Source of the DNA: Populus alba
Taxonomy: Eukaryota > Streptophyta > Magnoliopsida > Malpighiales > Salicaceae
Reading direction: 5' to 3'
Length of the DNA stretch: 64,000 bases
NCBI RefSeq assembly: GCF_005239225.2
Contig: NC_133300.1
Coordinates: 12,181,875 to 12,245,874, forward strand
Notes under the pieces: model-generated
The model's input: the letters and a program-made list of their open reading frames with translations, nothing else
What the model was told of the DNA's origin: nothing
The model's database searches: none
Position numbers and translations under genes: made by a program
Shown here: piece after piece, positions 48,586 to 60,563 of the stretch
Layout of the letters: the number at the start of each line of letters is the position of its first letter
How positions within the stretch are numbered: the stretch's first letter is position 1

Positions 48586-49188
48586 GTTTTCAATTTAAAT
48601 ATTATAGATTTAACTACTGTTATTACATCAAGAAATAAATAATATTGAATCAAATATTTTGTATTATTCCATTAAACTATGTGCAATTTTATCGCATAAA
48701 AAATTTATCCAACAAGGACTATATTTTCATGGTTTTTTAAGCGTGCAACAACAAAAACTGAATTTTTTTATGTCATCAAACGATCTCCTTCTAATTTTTT
48801 GAATAAAACACAATTACAAATAAAAATAAAAACTGAATTTTTTTTAACTGAGTCGGACCCAACAACAACATAATTAGGCTTGCGATCAAATTTTGTAAAT
48901 GTTACGTCATCAAGATATTTTCTTCTAATTTATGTAGTGTATTAAATAATATTAAACACTAGTTTTTCGAGTAAAATATAATTTTAAAAAAATAATTTTT
49001 TTTTAATATAAGTGTTATTCAGCTGTTTCTCACGAAATGAAGAGTTGCTTCTCATGAAATAGTGTTTCATCAAAAATATATATGGGTCCCACATGAAAAG
49101 CAGTTGAATTTTTATGTTACCAAACTTGATGTTTACACGGTGAGCTTTAAAAGTAAAAGCTATTGCGTAAACAAACACCCACAAAAGC
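48359..49188. mobile_element. hAT-like non-autonomous element, copy B
   Basis: AGCTAAGTGTGTTTGGTGTT at the left and GCGTAAACAAACACCCACAA at the right form imperfect inverted ends. The left half aligns with copy A at 40016. A (TA)n tract lies near 48560-48584. No coding capacity. Confidence 0.65.
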
Positions 49189-49404
49189 ATCAATGTGTCT
49201 AGAGCTATTGCCATCTAGCACAATGATTCTACCTTGTGCTAGAGGTGGCGTAGAGCAAAGGAAGCCTATCATGCTATAGCAAACCCATCGGTAGCCTTTG
49301 TTGCCACTGTTAAGGTGGCTATTGGTGGTGAGCAGTGTGCTCACTATTAGAACACTTTGTCAAATTATGATTGCATCAATGTCATTTCATCCAACCAAAA
49401 TGCT

Positions 49405-50309
49405 TGAGTGCTACTGTCCACCAAGTTCACTAAATCAATAGTTGGTCACTACACCAATAATTAATTACCAAATGAATAGTTTTGAATTTTAGCCTATAAA
49501 AGGAGGCATTTCCATTCATTTAGGCATCTTGTTTTTTAGATTAAGATCATGTTCTTGCTCTCTCTTTTTATATTTTTGTAATGCTTAAGTTTTGCTTTCA
49601 TTAATCTTTTGTTCATGCTTTTCATTTCCTTTACTATACTTAGTTAACTTATATCATGTTTATGTTCTTATATTATTTATTTATGTTTTTCTTCTTCATA
49701 ATGTCTACCTAAGTTAATTATGTCAAGGTGAAAAGGTTTCTCTAATGGTGTTAGGATAAATAAACAATTTGCTATTAACATGTCTTATCATTTTTATCTT
49801 ATTAATTCTTAATACCTTGCTTGTTAAATGGTTAATCTAGATTTGTGTTATATAACACTTGGTACATCAAATACTTGATCCTTCATAGTCTTCGACCGAC
49901 ATCGTTGTTATGAGAGGAACTTGATTTGTTGTCAACATAAGTTAGTATCATGAATACTTGATAAAATTTATAAGTATGGTGTTACATAAATAAGATGATT
50001 AATATGATCATGTTGATAATTTATAAAGAGTTTATACGTTACTTATCTCTAATACTATTAGTGGATCCTCTAACCTTGACATTTATTTTTATCATTGTTT
50101 AATCTTCACACTTATCTTACATCTCAAAGTCCTCTTTAACTCATCATCAACACCACCACCACCATCATCATTGTTGTTGTTGTTGTTGTTCTTCTTCTTC
50201 TTATTATTATTTATAATTTATATAGTTCACCTCCATGTGGTTCGACCCCGGTCTTGCTGGGTTATTTATTGCTTTGGCACTCCTGCACTTGGGATAAGAC
50301 ATCAACTCT
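49405..50309 (+). repeat. Inverted-repeat arm, left (partner 55337-56305)
   Basis: About 0.9 kb running from GAGTGCTACTGTCCACCAAG through a TATA box (CCTATAAAAGGAGGCATTT, about 49494) to CACTTGGGATAAGACATCA. The same sequence occurs on the opposite strand at 55337-56305. A compound trinucleotide tract (CAC/CAT/TTG/TTC/TTA) near 50146-50210 corresponds to an (AAT)n tract in the partner. Promoter-like start and TG...CA-like ends would fit an LTR-type or other retroelement end; the family is not identified. Confidence 0.75.
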
Positions 50310-50397
50310 TTGATCGTGTCAGGAGGTGCTGCTAAAATTTTCTAAAAATAAGATATAATGATAATGTTATTACCTTTTTTATACTTAATTTATTTAT

Positions 50398-50612
50398 ATG
50401 ATGAAGAAAAGGTCATCAGAGAGTAATACGGACATGAGTGTTGTTGGTTCTTCTAATAGCGCTTCTGATGACCATGACCAAACACCTCAGGCACAAACAT
50501 CCTTTCTCCATGCAGGCTCATCGAGTACAAAGTCGACTCATAAAAAGGGTGTTCATTCTAAGAAAGATGTATACACCATAGTTATTACACTTGGTCTGGA
50601 GGTTGATCCAAC
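50398..50612 (+). pseudogene. Possible N-terminal piece of the En/Spm-type relic
   Basis: Open, polar, Ser-rich frame (MMKKRSSESNTDMSVVGSSN ... STKSTHKKGVHSKKDVYTI) that runs into the following MITE-like element. Ser/Thr-rich starts are common in plant Ptta/En/Spm proteins, and the relic resumes at 53541 after two later insertions. The link is an inference from position. Confidence 0.35.
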
Positions 50613-50614
50613 CA

Positions 50615-51608
50615 AGGGGTCGGGTCCTAGGTTTCATGAGTCAACCCGGATCAACTCGAGTCCACCCGGAAAAAAATTAAAAAATATATATATATAATAT
50701 TTCATATGAAAAAATCCATGTAAATATAGGTTACACATATTGTAAACAATGAAGTTTAAAAGAATATTTTAAAAAAGTTTTTTATCCCACATTAAAAAAA
50801 TATTATGTTAAGCTTTTAAGTTGAAGAATTTAAACAAAAAAAGTTTTTTATCCCACATTGAAAAACATAATTTCTTTCATGGCAGCATCGAGTATATATC
50901 CGAAAGGGCTTCAAATCCCACATTAAAAAGATATTATGTTATCCTTTTAAGTTGAAGTATTTAAACCAAAATGTTTTTTATTCCACATTGAAAATACATG
51001 ATTTTTTTTTTCTTGGGAACATAGTATATATACTAATGGGTTTTAAATTCCACATTTAGAAAACATAACTTTTTTCATTGGAATATATAGTATATATATG
51101 AAAGGGCTTCAAATCCCACATTGAAAAGATATTATATTATCCTTTTACGTTGAAGTATTTAAATCAAAAGGTTTTTTTATCCCACATTGAAAAAACATGA
51201 TTGTTTTCTTGGGAACATAGAGTATATATACTAATGGGTTTCAAATCCCACATTGAAAAAACATAATTTTTTTCATGGAAACATAGAATATATATACGAA
51301 AGGGCTTCAAATCTCACATTGAAAAGATATTATGTTATCATTTTAAGTTGTAGTATTTAAACCAAAAGGTTTTTTATCCCACATTGAAAAAACATAATTT
51401 TTTTCTTGGGAGCATAGAGTATATATACGAAAGGTGTTATCTTTTTAAGTTGAAGTATTTAAATCAAAAGGATTTTTATCCCACATTGAAAAAATATGAC
51501 TTTTTTCATAGGAACATAGAGTATATATACTAATGAGTTTCAAATCCCTCATTTGAAAAACAAACAAACGAACAAGTCTCGTCCGGGTTCACCTGGGTCA
51601 TGGGTCTA
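50615..51608. mobile_element. MITE-like element with CCCGG-rich ends and an internal phased array
   Basis: Left end CATGAGTCAACCCGGATCAA and right end, read in reverse complement, GACCCATGACCCAGGTGAACCCGG, are imperfect inverted repeats rich in ACCCGG. The interior is a tandem array described separately. No protein is encoded. Target duplication was not clear. Confidence 0.55.
50784..51554 (+). promoter_or_regulatory. 66-bp-phased array of snRNA-USE-like motifs, seven with TATA at fixed distance
   Basis: ATCCCACATTG or a close variant begins at 50784, 50850, 50915, 50980, 51047, 51113, 51179, 51245, 51311, 51376, 51478 and 51544: spacing 65-67 bp except one gap of 102 bp. The plant U-snRNA upstream sequence element is RTCCCACATCG, so the common form here differs at one base. 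Copies at 50850, 50980, 51047, 51179, 51245, 51376 and 51478 are followed after 32-34 bp by TATATATA-type boxes (starting 50893, 51025, 51091, 51223, 51289, 51420, 51522). That gap matches the Pol II-type spacing of plant snRNA promoters rather than the shorter Pol III-type spacing. No snRNA-like transcript body is evident downstream. Confidence 0.6.
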
Positions 51609-51695
51609 TTTTCCTTTCATGTACAATAAAAAAATAAACAACAATGGGTAATTCTTGAATAATTAATTTCAATGAATGAATGAAATTTCAGGTTT

Positions 51696-53545
51696 ACAAA
51701 TGTAAGACCCAAACTTTTGGCTCAACCCCAACCTATTTTAACCTAGGTATATAAGAAAAAATTGTAAGAGAATTACTTTTCTCTCTTTTAATTCTTGTAG
51801 CTGACGTGACTCTCCTATCCTCAAACCAAGAATTTCAGTTTTTGTTCTTGAGTTTTGAGTTCAATAAAGGTGGAAGTAATAAGTGAATGGTTTTCTCTCA
51901 TGTTACTTTCGATTATGGTTTGTTTGTAGAAGGATTAAAGAAGGGATTAGGGTTTATAAGGATTTGAAGTTTATGTTTTTAAGATTGATTTATGATTATT
52001 TTGGGTTTAATGATTACTTTTTTGTATGTTGTTAGAAATAAGGATTTGTGAGTTGATTAGTTTAAATTGATATTTATGGGTTAAGAAATTCATTTCAACC
52101 TTGCTAGGAAATCTATAAAAAAATGGACTTGAGATTGAAGATAATTAAATTTTATTTTGGTCCTTGATTTATGAAAAATTACAATTTAGTCCTTAAACTT
52201 TGAAAAAAAAATTATAATTTGACCCCTAAATGTATTTTGAGATTCTGGACAATTTTATTATTAGGTGAAGGATGATGAATCTCAGTTTAATAATTGATAT
52301 GGAATATTTTTAGTTTGGTCCCTCAATTTTAGAAATTTATATTTTAGTCCTTGAACTTTTAAAAAAAATTATAGTTTGGTCCCTGGTTCGTTCTGGACAG
52401 AATTTAGGATGGTTTATGGGTGAAATTTTAGTCTGGTTATTTATTTACATTTTGGTCCTCCAATTTTGGTAAAATTATGTTTTGGTTCATTTTTTGAAAA
52501 ATTATTGTTTTAGTCCCTAAACTTAGTAGACTAAACCTGGTTTTCTTTTATGCATTTGAATCTTTAAATTGTGTTGTTTTGGGTTGTTTTTTTTAGTATA
52601 TTTTATATATTTGTTATAAGTTCTTCTAACAATTCTCAATAGGATTTTCAGGTCTTTAATCTGATATTTCTTTTAGTTCTATATTTTTCAAGTGAGTGGG
52701 ATAATTTTTATTTTCTGTGTATTCATTTATTCTTGAATTTGCACTCACGATCTATCAAACTAAATTCTATTCGATATAATATATATTTCATTGATGATTC
52801 TGTGAATATCTATTATACCTTAAGATAGGACTTGTCAGTAACTCCATGCTAATAGAAAGTAGTTAACCTATATGCATATAGATAGTATTTTGTATACCTA
52901 GCTGGTGAGAGAAACATTAGCTTGTGGTTACTGATCCTCCCACAGTTTATCTGGTCACCTTCAAGTGGCATTTGATCTCTAACATGTATTCTACTACTTT
53001 ATGATAATATGCTTAGTATATATATTTATATTAAGATAAATCAACTTGCAAACTATTAATATCTAAAATGTATATTAAATGTTATTCTCTCACTAAGTTG
53101 TTTGAACTCATCCCTCATTCTTAACATTATTTCAGTTTTTTAGTTTCTAATAGCAGGTGGACTTTGTTGAGTGTTCCTACTTCTTCTGTTTTGGTCGATA
53201 TGCTTGACTTGTTTTGCGAGGCTTTCCTTTTAGTTTTGATTCAATATCTTAGATGCTCCATTGTTACCTTGTGTTTAATTAAGTTTGGATTTTGATAATG
53301 TAATGAGTATTATGGATTATTGTTTTTGTTTTAATTACTGATGAGAAATTTTGAACTATTATTTGGTTTTATTAGTTTTGAATAATATAATATTTCTGAA
53401 GATTATGAAATACTGTGTATTTTTAAATAACTTGTTTTTTTTTTTTATATATGTCCATTCTTAGGCTTAGTGTAGATGAGATGTCCTTTTGACACCGCTC
53501 ATGTGTTGCCGGTCATGAACCCGAGATTCGGGTCGTGACAACAAA
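51696..53545. mobile_element. Solo LTR (51701-53540) with 5-bp target duplication ACAAA
   Basis: Starts TGTAAGACCCAAAC and ends GGGTCGTGACA (TG...CA), 1840 bp, flanked on both sides by ACAAA (51696-51700 and 53541-53545). A TATA box TATATAA lies at 51748. The interior has the usual LTR sentences (TTTAGTCCTTAAACTTTG). No internal retroelement sequence or second LTR follows, so unequal recombination between LTRs is the likely history. Length is typical of Ty3/gypsy LTRs in plants. Confidence 0.85.
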
Positions 53546-54910
53546 TGTGGAGGCTACTTGCACGATAAAATTACTGATGAAATCATTGATGAAAATACCT
53601 TTGATTAAGAGGAGTCAGGTTTTCAAAAACCTTAAATGGAAACTTATGATTGATACTTGGTTCGGAAAATTTAGGGTTAGTATATACATAAATATTTTTT
53701 TTAATATTTAATTTGGTTTGTTTTTATATATATTTTCATAAACTAATTGATTTATGAAATTGATGTGTACAAAAAGTTTTTACTAGGAGGGGGCTTATAA
53801 CGATGATGCTATGAGAATGTGAGAAAATCACAACGCTATTATGAAAGATTGAATTCAAATTGTGAACCTTTTTTTAATGTTAAAATTTTATTTTCCATAA
53901 TCTTAACATAATTTTTTTTTTCTATCAGGTTCAGTTATTTCTACTACAAGGCCCATAGAAAATCAAAAAATATGTAAAAGAAAAAAGTCTTCTAGGACAA
54001 GAATAGAAGACATGGCTATGTAGAGGTGTTTTAGCATGTCTCGAAAGGTATCTAGGATGTTTATATCTAACACGTGATGTCCGAGCGTCTCTTGTGGTGG
54101 TCATAGTCTAGTGCGGTGAACTAAACTATGGAGATTCATGGTTTCATTACTACATACATCGGTGGGTCTATTTCATTTATTTTGCATGCAAAGCATATGG
54201 TAAGATTCAGTTTTACAAAATATTTTTTTTTAATAAAAATATTGTCTTATTTTTTTTTTAAACTAATAGTAGCTTCCTTTTACAGGTTACAATGCTTATG
54301 CAATATAAGATCAATGAAGCTTTTTGTTAAAACCCATATGTGAAAAGAGGATCGTCGGAAAGGGATGTAGCAGGTCGTGAATACCTAAGTTCAGAAGTTA
54401 GTGCCAGGTTGGATTTCAACATTTTTTTCTTAAGTTATTTTTTTAATTTGCTAACTTGTTTGTTCTTTCAGAAAACATATAACACTCGATTTTATGAGAG
54501 ATACAATGATGATCTTTCGACTCATCCAGAACTCGATCTGGATTTTTGGTAAGATGCTACATTGTGCAGTGAACTGGATAAAAATCAAGTTTACAGTATC
54601 TCCAATACTATAGCCAAAGATATCCGAATGGGCCGTAGTGTATCAACCATTAGTTCCTCTTAATCGAGATCAATCCATCAATATCCAACCATCTTGGCAA
54701 TTATACGAGAACAAGTTTAAGCTTAGAAGGCCTAACCTAATGTTAAGACACCCAACTTAGGTTTAAGATGGCCAATTAGAAGGATAAAATGAATGCTTTC
54801 AAGAAGTTGTTAGCAACCCGCACTGGTACATATGGTCAACCTCATCGCCCTCCTAGTTTCAGCGAAGATCAGCCTTCGCCTTCTCCAGCTTTGTTCCACT
54901 AGATAAATTG
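53546..54910 (+). pseudogene. Degenerate plant En/Spm (CACTA) Ptta-type transposon protein
   Basis: Scattered frames in order: WKLMIDTWFGKFR (about 53630), IGGSISFILHAKHM (54152-54198; family form HTGGSISFxEHxxRM), YNTRFYERYNDDLSTHPELD (about 54477), and KNQVYSISNTIAKDIRMGRS (about 54582), the typical conserved C-terminal part that continues into a Ser-rich tail. Frames are broken by stops and intron-like AT-rich stretches. Part of a dead CACTA element whose 5' part was interrupted by the solo LTR. Confidence 0.75.
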
Positions 54911-54999
54911 TAATGAATAATATTTTTTTAAATTAATAAAAAAAATTGGGTTTTTTTTTCTTTCAATTCTTTTTATTGTTTATTTTAATTTTTTTAAAA

Positions 55000-55335
55000 T
55001 ATGAAATACAATACTAACCGAATTACCGATGAAGTTTTAACGACCAACGGACTAAGTCTCTTAGAAAAAAATTATAGGACTTTGCCACTAACAATTACAG
55101 GTGGAATTACTGACGGACTAAGTCCCTCAGAAAGTTCTGAAGAGTTGAAAAAAATTACAAAACTTGCCACTATTAGATGTAATTCTCTAACAATTTAATT
55201 TTATCGATAATATACATATGATCACCAATGGACTTATCAATGGTTTATTCTGCTAGTAATATGCCATAATCACCGATGAATTTATCGATGAAATTAATGC
55301 CAATAATTCTTTTTTATTTGGTGACATTACCAAAA
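55000..55335 (+). mobile_element. CACTA-type subterminal repeat region
   Basis: Repeated short motifs ACCGATGAA, GACGGACTAAGTC, ATCGATGAAATTA, typical of CACTA subterminal arrays to which transposase binds. Similar motifs reappear after the right inverted arm (about 56930-57010: ATCACCGATGATATG). No terminal CACTA or TAGTG end was fixed. Confidence 0.5.
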
Positions 55336-55336
55336 G

Positions 55337-56305
55337 ATTGATGTCTTATCCCAAGTGCAAGAATGTCGAAGTAATAAATAACCCAGCAAGACTGGGGTCG
55401 AACCATAGGGAGGTTAACTATATAAATTACAAATAATAATAATAATAATAATAATAATAAGTTAAAAAAAGACTTTGAAATGTAAGATTAATGTGAGGAT
55501 TAATCAAAGATAAAAGTAATTTGTCAAGGTTAGAGGATCCACTAATAATATTGGAAAATAAGTATAATTTAAACTTTTTTTATTAATCAACTGGAAACCA
55601 TACACAAAGGAGGTTTCAATCACGGATGATTTATCCTTAATAGTTCATTCTAAATTTTTAATATATTCATATTAATTATTTTATTTTAGTAACATCATAC
55701 TTTTAAATATTGTCAGGAATTCATGATGTTAACTTATGTTAACAACAAATCAAGCTTCTTTTCATAGCACAGGTGTAGGTTATACCATACGGTTGGTTAT
55801 GAAAGTACCAAGCATTTGTTGTACCAAGTGTTATACAGCACAAATCTAGATTAACCATTTAACAAGTTAGGTATTAAAAATTAGTAAGATGAAAAGATAA
55901 GACATGTTAATAACAAACGTTCTTGGATATAAACATTAAAGTCCATGTTGAGTTTATATTATACATATTCTAACACCATTAGTGAAACCTTTTCACCTTG
56001 ACATAATAAACTTAGCTAAACATAATAAAGAAGAGAAACATAAATAAACAACATAAGAACATAAGTATAGTAAACAATATGAAAAGCATAAATAAGAGAT
56101 TAAGGAAAATATAACATAAAATAAAACTTAAACATTACAAAAATATAATGAAAAAAACAAAGAGCATGATCTTGATCTGAACAACCAAGATGCCTAAATG
56201 CATGGCAAATGCCTCCTTTTATAGGTCAGAATTTTGAACTATTGACTTGATGACTAATTGTTGAGTGGGTGGCCACATCTTAACTTGGTGACAATCCTTA
56301 TCTTC
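55337..56305 (-). repeat. Inverted-repeat arm, right (partner 49405-50309)
   Basis: TTGATGTCTTATCCCAAGTG opens it and ATGCCTCCTTTTATAGG (about 56210) is the reverse of the TATA region in the left arm. It includes (AAT)n near 55430-55460 at the position matching the trinucleotide tract of the left arm. It splits the CACTA subterminal region, so it is a later insertion. Confidence 0.75.
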
Positions 56306-57009
56306 TTGTCTGAACAAAACATCATTGATAACATCCAAATTTAAACCACTTGTACTCATGAAAGTTTTAGGAAATTGTCTCATCTATCTAGGGGGGAAAA
56401 AAAATTGAGGTCATTTGGATTTCTAAAACTCGAGATACGGGTTGAACACTGAGCAATGTCTGGGCTATAAGACAAATTCAAACTTCTCTATTGTTGCTAT
56501 AATTTAGACTTGAAAACAGCCTTTTTAAATCTTGGACTCCTATAAAAGTTTTAGGCCTATGTCTTATCTTTCCATCCATATAAAGGAGACCTAAATCCGA
56601 GATATACAGCTCCAGATATGACTCAATTACCGAACAATGTTTCAGTTTGGACTGAACCAGTATCTCTTTTCTAAGTTTGGCCCTCTCTTTATCCTTTCAA
56701 TTTCAGTATTTATACTCATCAATCAATCATTTCATTTATGTGATAAGCATGCATTTAAGATGAACATTTACCATAAATTAAAGGTATCTTGTATTATTAG
56801 ATATGTTATTATAAAAACATGTTTTAGTTAAGGAGTTATTGATACTTCAAGTGCAAAATGATAATATAAAACCTTGATAAAAATACACTTTTAAGTACTA
56901 ATCATTTGGCATGCTATTTCTATCTATAAATCTATTGATGATTATATTACTGAAGAACTTATAGAAAAAATATAAATCACCGATGATATGTTTTCTGATA
57001 ACATATTTT

Positions 57010-60000
57010 CGTCCGTGATTCAATCAGTAAAGTTTTTTTTAACTGAATCAAAGCATTTCTTCAAAGTTATGCAATATTCGTGAAGTGTATGAAACAAATA
57101 TAATGATGCAAATTTTACAATTTAAAGTTATTGTAGTAAAAAAGAGAAAGAAAGAAAGCCAAGGTATTCTTCGATCCAAGAAAGAAGAACAAAGCAGCTT
57201 AAGCACTCAATTAGTTACCAAGATGAAGTAGATCTTTAACGGATGTTCCACTTATAATTCAATGGAGAATACATAATCTGCCATGGAAATAATGAAGTAA
57301 AATGGACATATTATCGAAATCATGTTCATCCCTTTGCCTAGGCCACCTCGAACACTTTAGTCCCAACAACCCAACACGATATAAAAAAACCCTTTATTTA
57401 TCAGGACTTTCGTATAGCAGGTCCCAGATTAGAAGGGTTGATAAGTGAATATGAAATTTTCTTCGCACTAAGATTAAAAAACCCTACAAGCGAAGAATAG
57501 AAGGAGAACAACATGACATAAAAGAACATTTTCTGGTTGAAGAATCCTATCAGAGAGAGAGAGGGGATAAGCAGGGCACATGGGAACAGGAGGGCATGTG
57601 GAGAAGATTCAGAATAGCCTTCTTCTTTAATGAAAACTGAGGTGAGCAACAAGGAATAACATGGATCCACCCTATTCCAAAGGTGTGTACCCCTAAACTT
57701 CCAATAAAAGCATGTGAGCAGCTTGTTGTAGGCCAGGCAATGGCAGTAGTTTGTAGGACCCACGCCCTCAAAAACCCACCCCCACTATCTGCTCCGCAAC
57801 AAAAATATGAAAAAAATATGTAGAGTGGTGGGGTTCTAAAATTCCCTTAGAGACACTTAACACTAGAAAAGTGAAAGCAAGAAATTATTTCTCCGTGGAT
57901 GGTTAAATGACACACGACTTCTTGAAGACCCATACGTTTTCCTCTTAGGTCCCCATCAGGTGCCCCTTGTAGAGGTGCTGATGAGACATGAGAGAGGTCT
58001 CCGATGGAGTGGGCGCCAAAACGTGAAGATGCTCCCTTAAATTAGGTTTTAATTAGAAAAGCTGTTTGCAGGTAATGAGCAGTATCAAGCATCAGCTTTT
58101 ATGCATGTAATAACACTTGCCCCATTTTTATTTTATTTTTTAAATTCGGGTTTGACTCCTCCAGTAATTAATTTTCCTTTCATTTAGCACCAACTATTCT
58201 ATCTATACAAGGTAATATGTCACACCATCTTTATATATAGAGGTGTAGGTGTTGAAATTGGTTTACACATTCCTTAATTAATTTTTAAAGGTCCTGAAAT
58301 TAATGATTATATAAGTTTTTAATAATTCTAAGATTTATGGAACTTAAACTAGGGATCTTTGGGAAGCAAATTCATTATCTATTAATAATTATTATATCCT
58401 TAATAATTATCAAACCCTCCATTTTTATTTTGCTCTTCAGCGTTTGTTTTCTTTGTTTCTTTCTGTTTTTCAATAATTTTCTATAGCAAGCGGATGAACT
58501 GTCTCAAGTTAATGGAGATATTGTAAAGCCAGATTGAATCTTGATCATTAAAATAAATTTTAGACAGCAACAAACATGCATTTAAGCTTTCCTATTGCTA
58601 GCCATATGCCAACAATATTCGCGGAGGCAATGCATCCATAAACTCTTCCTACTTAGCCTTACTTTGCTTAAATCTTTAAATTGATTTCTTGAAAATGCAA
58701 AGTGCTTCAAATAAAATATATATTAATAGGTTTTATGCCAGACTCAGCAGTAATAAATTAACTTATAGTGCTATGTCCAACGACATGGATATATGCATAT
58801 TCAATATTTATTGAATGACTTTAAGGCATACAAATTACTTGTCTATTATTTCTCTCCATGGATTCTAGGCTTTCATGTTGCCAAGTTTCCTCGTCACACA
58901 TGGCCTGGCTTGTGTGAAAACGATCTAATCCATTGACAATCTAAGAATCAGCAAAAAAAAAAAAAAACTAATAATAATAATGTACTTAATTACTTTCTTT
59001 ACCTTGTCATTCATTCTTTCTTGTTTCAAATTAGTTTCTTTAAAACTTGTACGAGTAAATCGGGCTTGATTGGTAACTTTGTCACTCATTTGATTTTTCT
59101 AATAATTGCTGAAAACCTAAGAATAATTAACTCGTCCCACCTCAATTCTAAATGATTTTTTTAAAGTGTTAGGATTTTTATTTAGATAACTTCATCAAAC
59201 ATTTCTTAAAACCAACAACATTAACTTTCTTCTTTATAAAGAAATCCCAGGGAAAGTTTTTCCCCGCCATATTTATCTTATCTTTCCTCAAACTTTTCTC
59301 TTATTTCAAAAATGGTAGAAGAGATTAATAATTGGTGAAAAAAGTTACTAAATCCCGTTTAACCTTATCAATACATAATTAAGTGATTCCAGGTTAAGTT
59401 GGTGTATGAGATTTAGGTTTCATTTGTTTGTTTTTATGGTGTGATGTGGTGAAGTTTGTGTTTTATCTCAATTATAAATTTAAAAATATTTTGTTAATTA
59501 ATACATAATATAATTTTAAGTGGATTTTACTGAAAATTCTCTTTTAAAATTTTATTTTTAAAAAAGCTATAATTTATAGATTTTGTAAAAGAAAATTATT
59601 CAACCGCAAAAACTATCTCAATTACCAACATCCACTTAATCAGCTTTTAGGTCTGGTATAGAAAAGAAAGCATTCACATCGGAACTACATTATCCATGAG
59701 AAAGAAATTGCAATTATATGACATGATCTTGGAGTTAAAAAACGTAAATAATTAAATAATTAAAAAAAAAAAACAACCCACGAATTGTGTGTCATCGATA
59801 TGGGTATAGATACTTTAAACTTTGAGGTACCTAGCTGGCTGTTGCTTTATTTCTTTGAATTTTATCATTGAATCTAGATGTTAGCTAGATTCACTTGGAG
59901 TGATAAAAACAATAATTGTTAAATAAACTCCAGTAGTTACGAAGGAGAAACATGGATAAGCTTTAGAAGTCACCCGAAAGCTCAACATTACCTTACATAT

Positions 60001-60300
60001 TTTACAGGAGAAGTTTCAAGATGATAAAAAATAAAAAAAAATAAAAAATAAAACTAGTAGCAATATCAGTTTTGATCTCTAATGTCAGAATGAGATATTA
60101 TTTACTTTTTTAATAGTAGAAGGATCACTGGCTAACAAGGTAGCAAAGGTTTAACCGAGCAATGACAACGTTTTTTGGGAATATAAAAGTTCAAATGATT
60201 AGTTGATTATATAATAATACAATTTGTATACTAAACATGTGCTTCTGTAGGTGCGAGAGACAGAGAGTGACCCATATCCGAGGATGGGTCCATGAAAGCT
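57010..60300. other. Intergenic region upstream of the HD-Zip gene
   Basis: No gene recognised on either strand. The 57,150-58,050 part is less AT-rich than its surroundings and has a 120-codon open frame on the minus strand (57401-57763) with hydrophobic segments but no family signature; a non-coding transcript cannot be excluded. The rest is AT-rich. Confidence 0.4.
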
Positions 60301-60342
60301 CTCGCATTTGTGCTATATTACACAATATACGCCTCTCATTCC

Positions 60343-60361
60343 ATCTCTCTCTCTCTCTCTC
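60343..60361. promoter_or_regulatory. (CT)n tract at the leader of the HD-Zip gene
   Basis: A CTCTCTCTCT run about 205 bp upstream of the start codon. Pyrimidine (Y-patch or GAGA-type) tracts are common near plant transcription starts; the exact start is not visible. Confidence 0.4.
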
Positions 60362-60408
60362 GACCTGAAAATCGCTGTCCTTCAGTCTCTGAACCCATCA
60401 CCATCCCC

Positions 60409-60543
60409 ATGTCCTCTTCCCAGCTATAACCTGTCACACCTTGAATTACTCATGAAGATCAGTCAGACCGCATAATCCACTTCACTTCCCCTTAAATTCT
60501 TGCATCGAAAAATTCACGGTAACGAATGAAGTTGTATCTGTAA
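60409..60543 (+). promoter_or_regulatory. Three short uORFs in the HD-Zip leader
   Basis: ATG...stop units at 60409-60429 (MSSSQL), 60452-60475 (MKISQTA) and 60526-60543 (MKLYL) precede the main ATG at 60564. If the leader is unspliced they would reduce main-ORF translation. ATHB1, another HD-Zip I gene, is known to have a regulatory conserved-peptide uORF, but these peptides do not obviously match it. Confidence 0.4.
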
Positions 60544-60563
60544 ATTTATATATATAATATCTA

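Noticed and set aside
49446..49458. CACTACACCAA as a CACTA transposon end
   Set aside because: It lies inside the left inverted arm and is not paired with a TAGTG end at a matching position.
57560..57600. AAGCAGGGCAC, shared with miR164
   Set aside because: Only a partial match and no opposing arm forms a miRNA-like hairpin nearby.
57401..57763. Minus-strand open frame of 120 codons with hydrophobic stretches
   Set aside because: No family signature, splice context or codon pattern that supports a gene.
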